From: Candidatus Methanodesulfokora sp.
GTDB taxonomy: Archaea > Korarchaeota > Korarchaeia > Korarchaeales > Korarchaeaceae
Reading direction: 5' to 3'
DNA length: 7,854 nucleotides
Assembly (NCBI GenBank): GCA_023269865.1
Contig: JAGDWR010000068.1
Location: forward strand, 1-7,854
Part shown: in pieces, positions 6,251-7,854 of the stretch
How the letters are laid out: the number at the start of each line of letters is the position of its first letter
Numbering within the stretch: position 1 is the first letter of the stretch
Notes under the pieces: generated by a model
Seen by the model: only the letters and a program-made list of their open reading frames with translations
Database searches by the model: none
What the model was told of the DNA's origin: nothing
Translations under genes and position numbers: made by a program

Positions 6251-7045
6251 ATGAAGGAATACATGCTAAAGGAGCTGAAGAATGGAAGGAGAATTGATGG
6301 AAGGGCTTTTCATGAAATTAGAAGAGTAGAAATAAGGCCGGGATCCTACACTAAATCCTGTGGAGAGGCCTGGCTTTCACTAGGTGGAACTAAGGTTTTA
6401 GTTGGAGTAAGCGCAGATATAGGAGAACCGTTTCCAGATACTCCAGAAAAAGGGGTAATGGTCTCAAATGTGGAGCTACTTCCGCTTGCATCGCCGAGCT
6501 TCGAACCAGGTCCTCCAGATGAAAATTCAATAGAGCTGGCTAGAATAGTTGATAGAGCTTTAAGAAGCTCCAAATATGTTGACTTAGATAGGTTAGCAAT
6601 AGCTCCTGGAAAGCTAGTATATCTCCTATTCCTTGACATGTATGTGTTAGATCACAAGGGAAATCTAGCAGATGCCCTAACATTGGCTACAGTAGTAGCA
6701 CTTGCCAGATCTAAAATTCCAAAGGTAAGTCTGAGCTCCGATGGAACACCTATAGTGATGGATGAACAGATTCCAGTTCCAGTTAGCGATCCTGTGATAA
6801 ACTTCACGTTTGTCAGGATAGGGGATTATATACTGTTGGATCCAAGCCTAGAGGAGGAGATAGCCTCTGATGCCATGATCACAATGGCCATAGATGGCCA
6901 GGGAAGAGTATGTTCTATACAATTAAGAAGAGGGTTCTTCAGGGACGTCGAGATTAAAAAGATGTATGAGATTGCTAGGGAGAAGAGGAAGGAGTTGATG
7001 TCCTCACTAGAGGGGGTGCTGAAAGTTGGTCAAGAGACCACCTAG
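6251..7045 (+). CDS. rrp42: Exosome complex subunit Rrp42 (5' end uncertain)
   Basis: From ATG 6251 this is a 264-residue RNase PH-fold protein, the non-catalytic ring partner of Rrp41 that contributes RNA binding and completes the active sites. Motifs are NGRRIDGRAFHEIRRVEI (residues 11-28), TKVLVGVSADIGEPFPDTPEKG (47-68), the highly characteristic SFEPGPPDENSIELARIVDRALR (83-105), VYLLFLDMYVLDHKGN (123-138) and YILLDPSLEEE (193-203). Motif 83-105 distinguishes it from Rrp41. The chosen ATG has no clear Shine-Dalgarno and lies 25 bases after rrp41, unlike its neighbours. The same frame is open upstream to TTG codons at 6179-6200 inside rrp41, and one extra A in the 6231-6233 run would link it to the well-placed ATG at 6222, giving M-K-K-K-S-I-G-S-S-L ahead of the present start. 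Its 3' end overlaps rpl37ae by 20 bases. Confidence 0.93.
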   Translation: MKEYMLKELKNGRRIDGRAFHEIRRVEIRPGSYTKSCGEAWLSLGGTKVLVGVSADIGEPFPDTPEKGVMVSNVELLPLASPSFEPGPPDENSIELARIVDRALRSSKYVDLDRLAIAPGKLVYLLFLDMYVLDHKGNLADALTLATVVALARSKIPKVSLSSDGTPIVMDEQIPVPVSDPVINFTFVRIGDYILLDPSLEEEIASDAMITMAIDGQGRVCSIQLRRGFFRDVEIKKMYEIAREKRKELMSSLEGVLKVGQETT

Positions 7046-7274
7046 ATCTAAGATTGCATCAGTTAAGTATGGATATAGAGTGAGAAAAAGGGCAGAACAG
7101 GTTTTGATGCGAAGCAAATCTGTATATAAATGCCCTAACTGTGGTACTTTAGCCGTTAGGAGGGTATTTGCTGGGGTTTGGAGATGCAGGAAGTGCGGTT
7201 TTGAATTCACAGGAGGCGCTTGGGAACCTGAGACCTCAATAGCTACTCACGCAGAATCAGCACTGCATCAGTGA
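7026..7274 (+). CDS. rpl37ae: Large-subunit ribosomal protein L37Ae
   Basis: An 82-residue basic zinc-ribbon protein of the 50S subunit. Four cysteines form the C-x2-C / C-x2-C pattern: Cys36 and Cys39 in YKCPNCG, Cys54 and Cys57 in WRCRKCG. They are preceded by the basic VKYGYRVRKRAEQV segment (residues 13-26) and followed by the conserved FTGGAWEPET (61-70). TTG at 7026 has GAGGGGGTG (7010-7018) 7 bases upstream and lies within the end of rrp42, so translation is probably coupled. The all-cysteine ribbon is complete, so zinc binding is expected. Its position directly after rrp42 is standard for archaeal exosome operons. Confidence 0.96.
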   Translation: MVKRPPRSKIASVKYGYRVRKRAEQVLMRSKSVYKCPNCGTLAVRRVFAGVWRCRKCGFEFTGGAWEPETSIATHAESALHQ

Positions 7275-7276
7275 TC
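7271..7276 (+). promoter_or_regulatory. Extended-type ribosome-binding site of the Brix gene
   Basis: GTGATC, overlapping the rpl37ae TGA, matches the 3' half of the extended Shine-Dalgarno AGGAGGTGATC and can pair with GATCAC near the 16S rRNA 3' end. It ends 4 bases before the TTG at 7281. No AGGAGG-like core is visible there, so this is the best support for that start. Confidence 0.4.
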
Positions 7277-7280
7277 TCAC

Positions 7281-7850
7281 TTGATAATATTCACTACGTC
7301 AAGATATCCATCTCAAAGAACTAGATCTTTCTTAAAAGACTTATGCAGGGTTATTCCCGGGGCTGTGAAGGTAAACAGGGGAAAAAGCTCCATAATGGAT
7401 CTATCAGAAAAGGCCATAAGGCTTGGCGCATCCAGGCTTGTTATAATAGACCAGATAAAAGGAAACCCCTCCAGAATGAGATTTTTTGATGTCACAAAGA
7501 CGCCTCCAGAGCCTAATCCAAGGGCAGTTTTGTTCTCTGGTGTTGCTTTAAGGAGAGAAATCACAGAGAGGAGAGCTCCAAAAGTAGAGACAATAGAAGT
7601 AGCTTTCTCCGATGAAAGCATCAGGGAACTATCAAATTTATTAGGAGAGGGCATGGGAATATCGGTGCTGGGAAATCCGATAAGATCAGAAGAGCTTGGG
7701 AAAGTGAATTCAGATGTGGTGCTATTTGTGCATCTGAATAAAAAGCTGACAATAAGCTTCTTCCTGACTGATCCAGTGGAGGAACTGGGGCCTAGGATAT
7801 ATGTAAAGGGGGTGGGCTATTTATTTGATAGAAATAGAGATAAAGTTTAG
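7281..7850 (+). CDS. Brix-domain ribosome biogenesis protein (Imp4-like)
   Basis: A 189-residue protein consisting almost entirely of one archaeal Brix domain. Diagnostic segments are the opening strand IIFTTSRYPSQRTRSFLKDL (residues 2-21), the CRVIPGAVKVNRGKSS segment (22-37), LGASRLVIIDQIKGNPSRMRFFD (48-70) and the later strand AVLFSGVALRRE (82-93). Eukaryotic relatives (Imp4, Brx1, Rpf1, Rpf2) bind pre-rRNA during ribosome assembly; archaea generally carry a single short version thought to act in rRNA processing or folding. TTG at 7281 is chosen because the conserved first strand begins immediately, 6 bases after the rpl37ae stop, and no upstream alternative fits. It is complete, ending with TAG at 7848-7850. 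Genes for RNA polymerase subunit P or KEOPS Pcc1, often found nearby in other archaea, are not within the window. Confidence 0.93.
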   Translation: MIIFTTSRYPSQRTRSFLKDLCRVIPGAVKVNRGKSSIMDLSEKAIRLGASRLVIIDQIKGNPSRMRFFDVTKTPPEPNPRAVLFSGVALRREITERRAPKVETIEVAFSDESIRELSNLLGEGMGISVLGNPIRSEELGKVNSDVVLFVHLNKKLTISFFLTDPVEELGPRIYVKGVGYLFDRNRDKV

Positions 7851-7854
7851 AGGA
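7849..7854 (+). promoter_or_regulatory. Probable ribosome-binding site of a gene beyond the window
   Basis: AGAGGA overlaps the Brix stop codon and runs to the window edge. In this cluster such a purine tract at a stop codon usually precedes another coupled gene, so the operon probably continues. The following start codon is not visible. Confidence 0.35.

Noticed and set aside
1..7854. Mobile elements, CRISPR arrays, tRNA or rRNA genes, prophage or defence genes
   Set aside because: Read by eye on both strands, none was found. Nearly all bases are assigned to conserved core genes, with no transposase-like frames, long direct repeats or gaps large enough to hide them.

Overview
The window is from an archaeon, most likely a thermophilic member of the Thermoproteota (Crenarchaeota). 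Every recognisable gene is an archaeal or archaeal/eukaryotic information-processing protein. Codon choice leans strongly to AGA/AGG for arginine and ATA for isoleucine, TATA-like boxes precede the gene groups, and Shine-Dalgarno motifs are purine-rich. TTG is used as a start codon about as often as ATG. GC content is moderate (a little over 40% by eye, not counted). The phylum is an inference from gene order and style; I cannot name a genus.

Layout: bases 1-1196 (minus strand) hold a nearly complete archaeal YchF/OLA1-type P-loop NTPase; its last codon, probably the stop, is cut by the window edge. An 89-base divergent promoter region separates it from an eleven-gene run on the plus strand: rpl15e, a COG1325 predicted RNA-binding protein, the RNase P proteins Rpp30 and Pop5, a 72-base gap with an apparent internal promoter, then the proteasome alpha subunit, SBDS, exosome subunits Rrp4, Rrp41 and Rrp42, ribosomal protein L37Ae, and a Brix-domain (Imp4-like) protein. 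The last four bases (AGGA) look like the ribosome-binding site of a further gene. No gap without a gene exceeds 300 bases.

This is a version of the known archaeal exosome superoperon. Its genes cover making ribosomes (L15e, L37Ae, SBDS, Brix), maturing tRNA 5' ends (Rpp30, Pop5), 3'-end degradation and tailing of RNA (Rrp4 cap; Rrp41/Rrp42 hexameric ring) and degrading proteins (PsmA). Most neighbours overlap by 1-23 bases, implying tight translational coupling.

The system is known, but several details merit a look. The 5' end of rrp42 has a strong Shine-Dalgarno and an ATGA stop/start overlap with rrp41, but that ATG opens a five-codon reading frame; rrp42 continues in another frame, and one extra A would join the two. 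At the psmA/SBDS border one CCTCCT can pair with either of two flanking AGGAGG copies, the second of which is the SBDS ribosome-binding site. The COG1325 protein is of unproven function. ychF appears to be transcribed leaderless, unlike the plus-strand genes.
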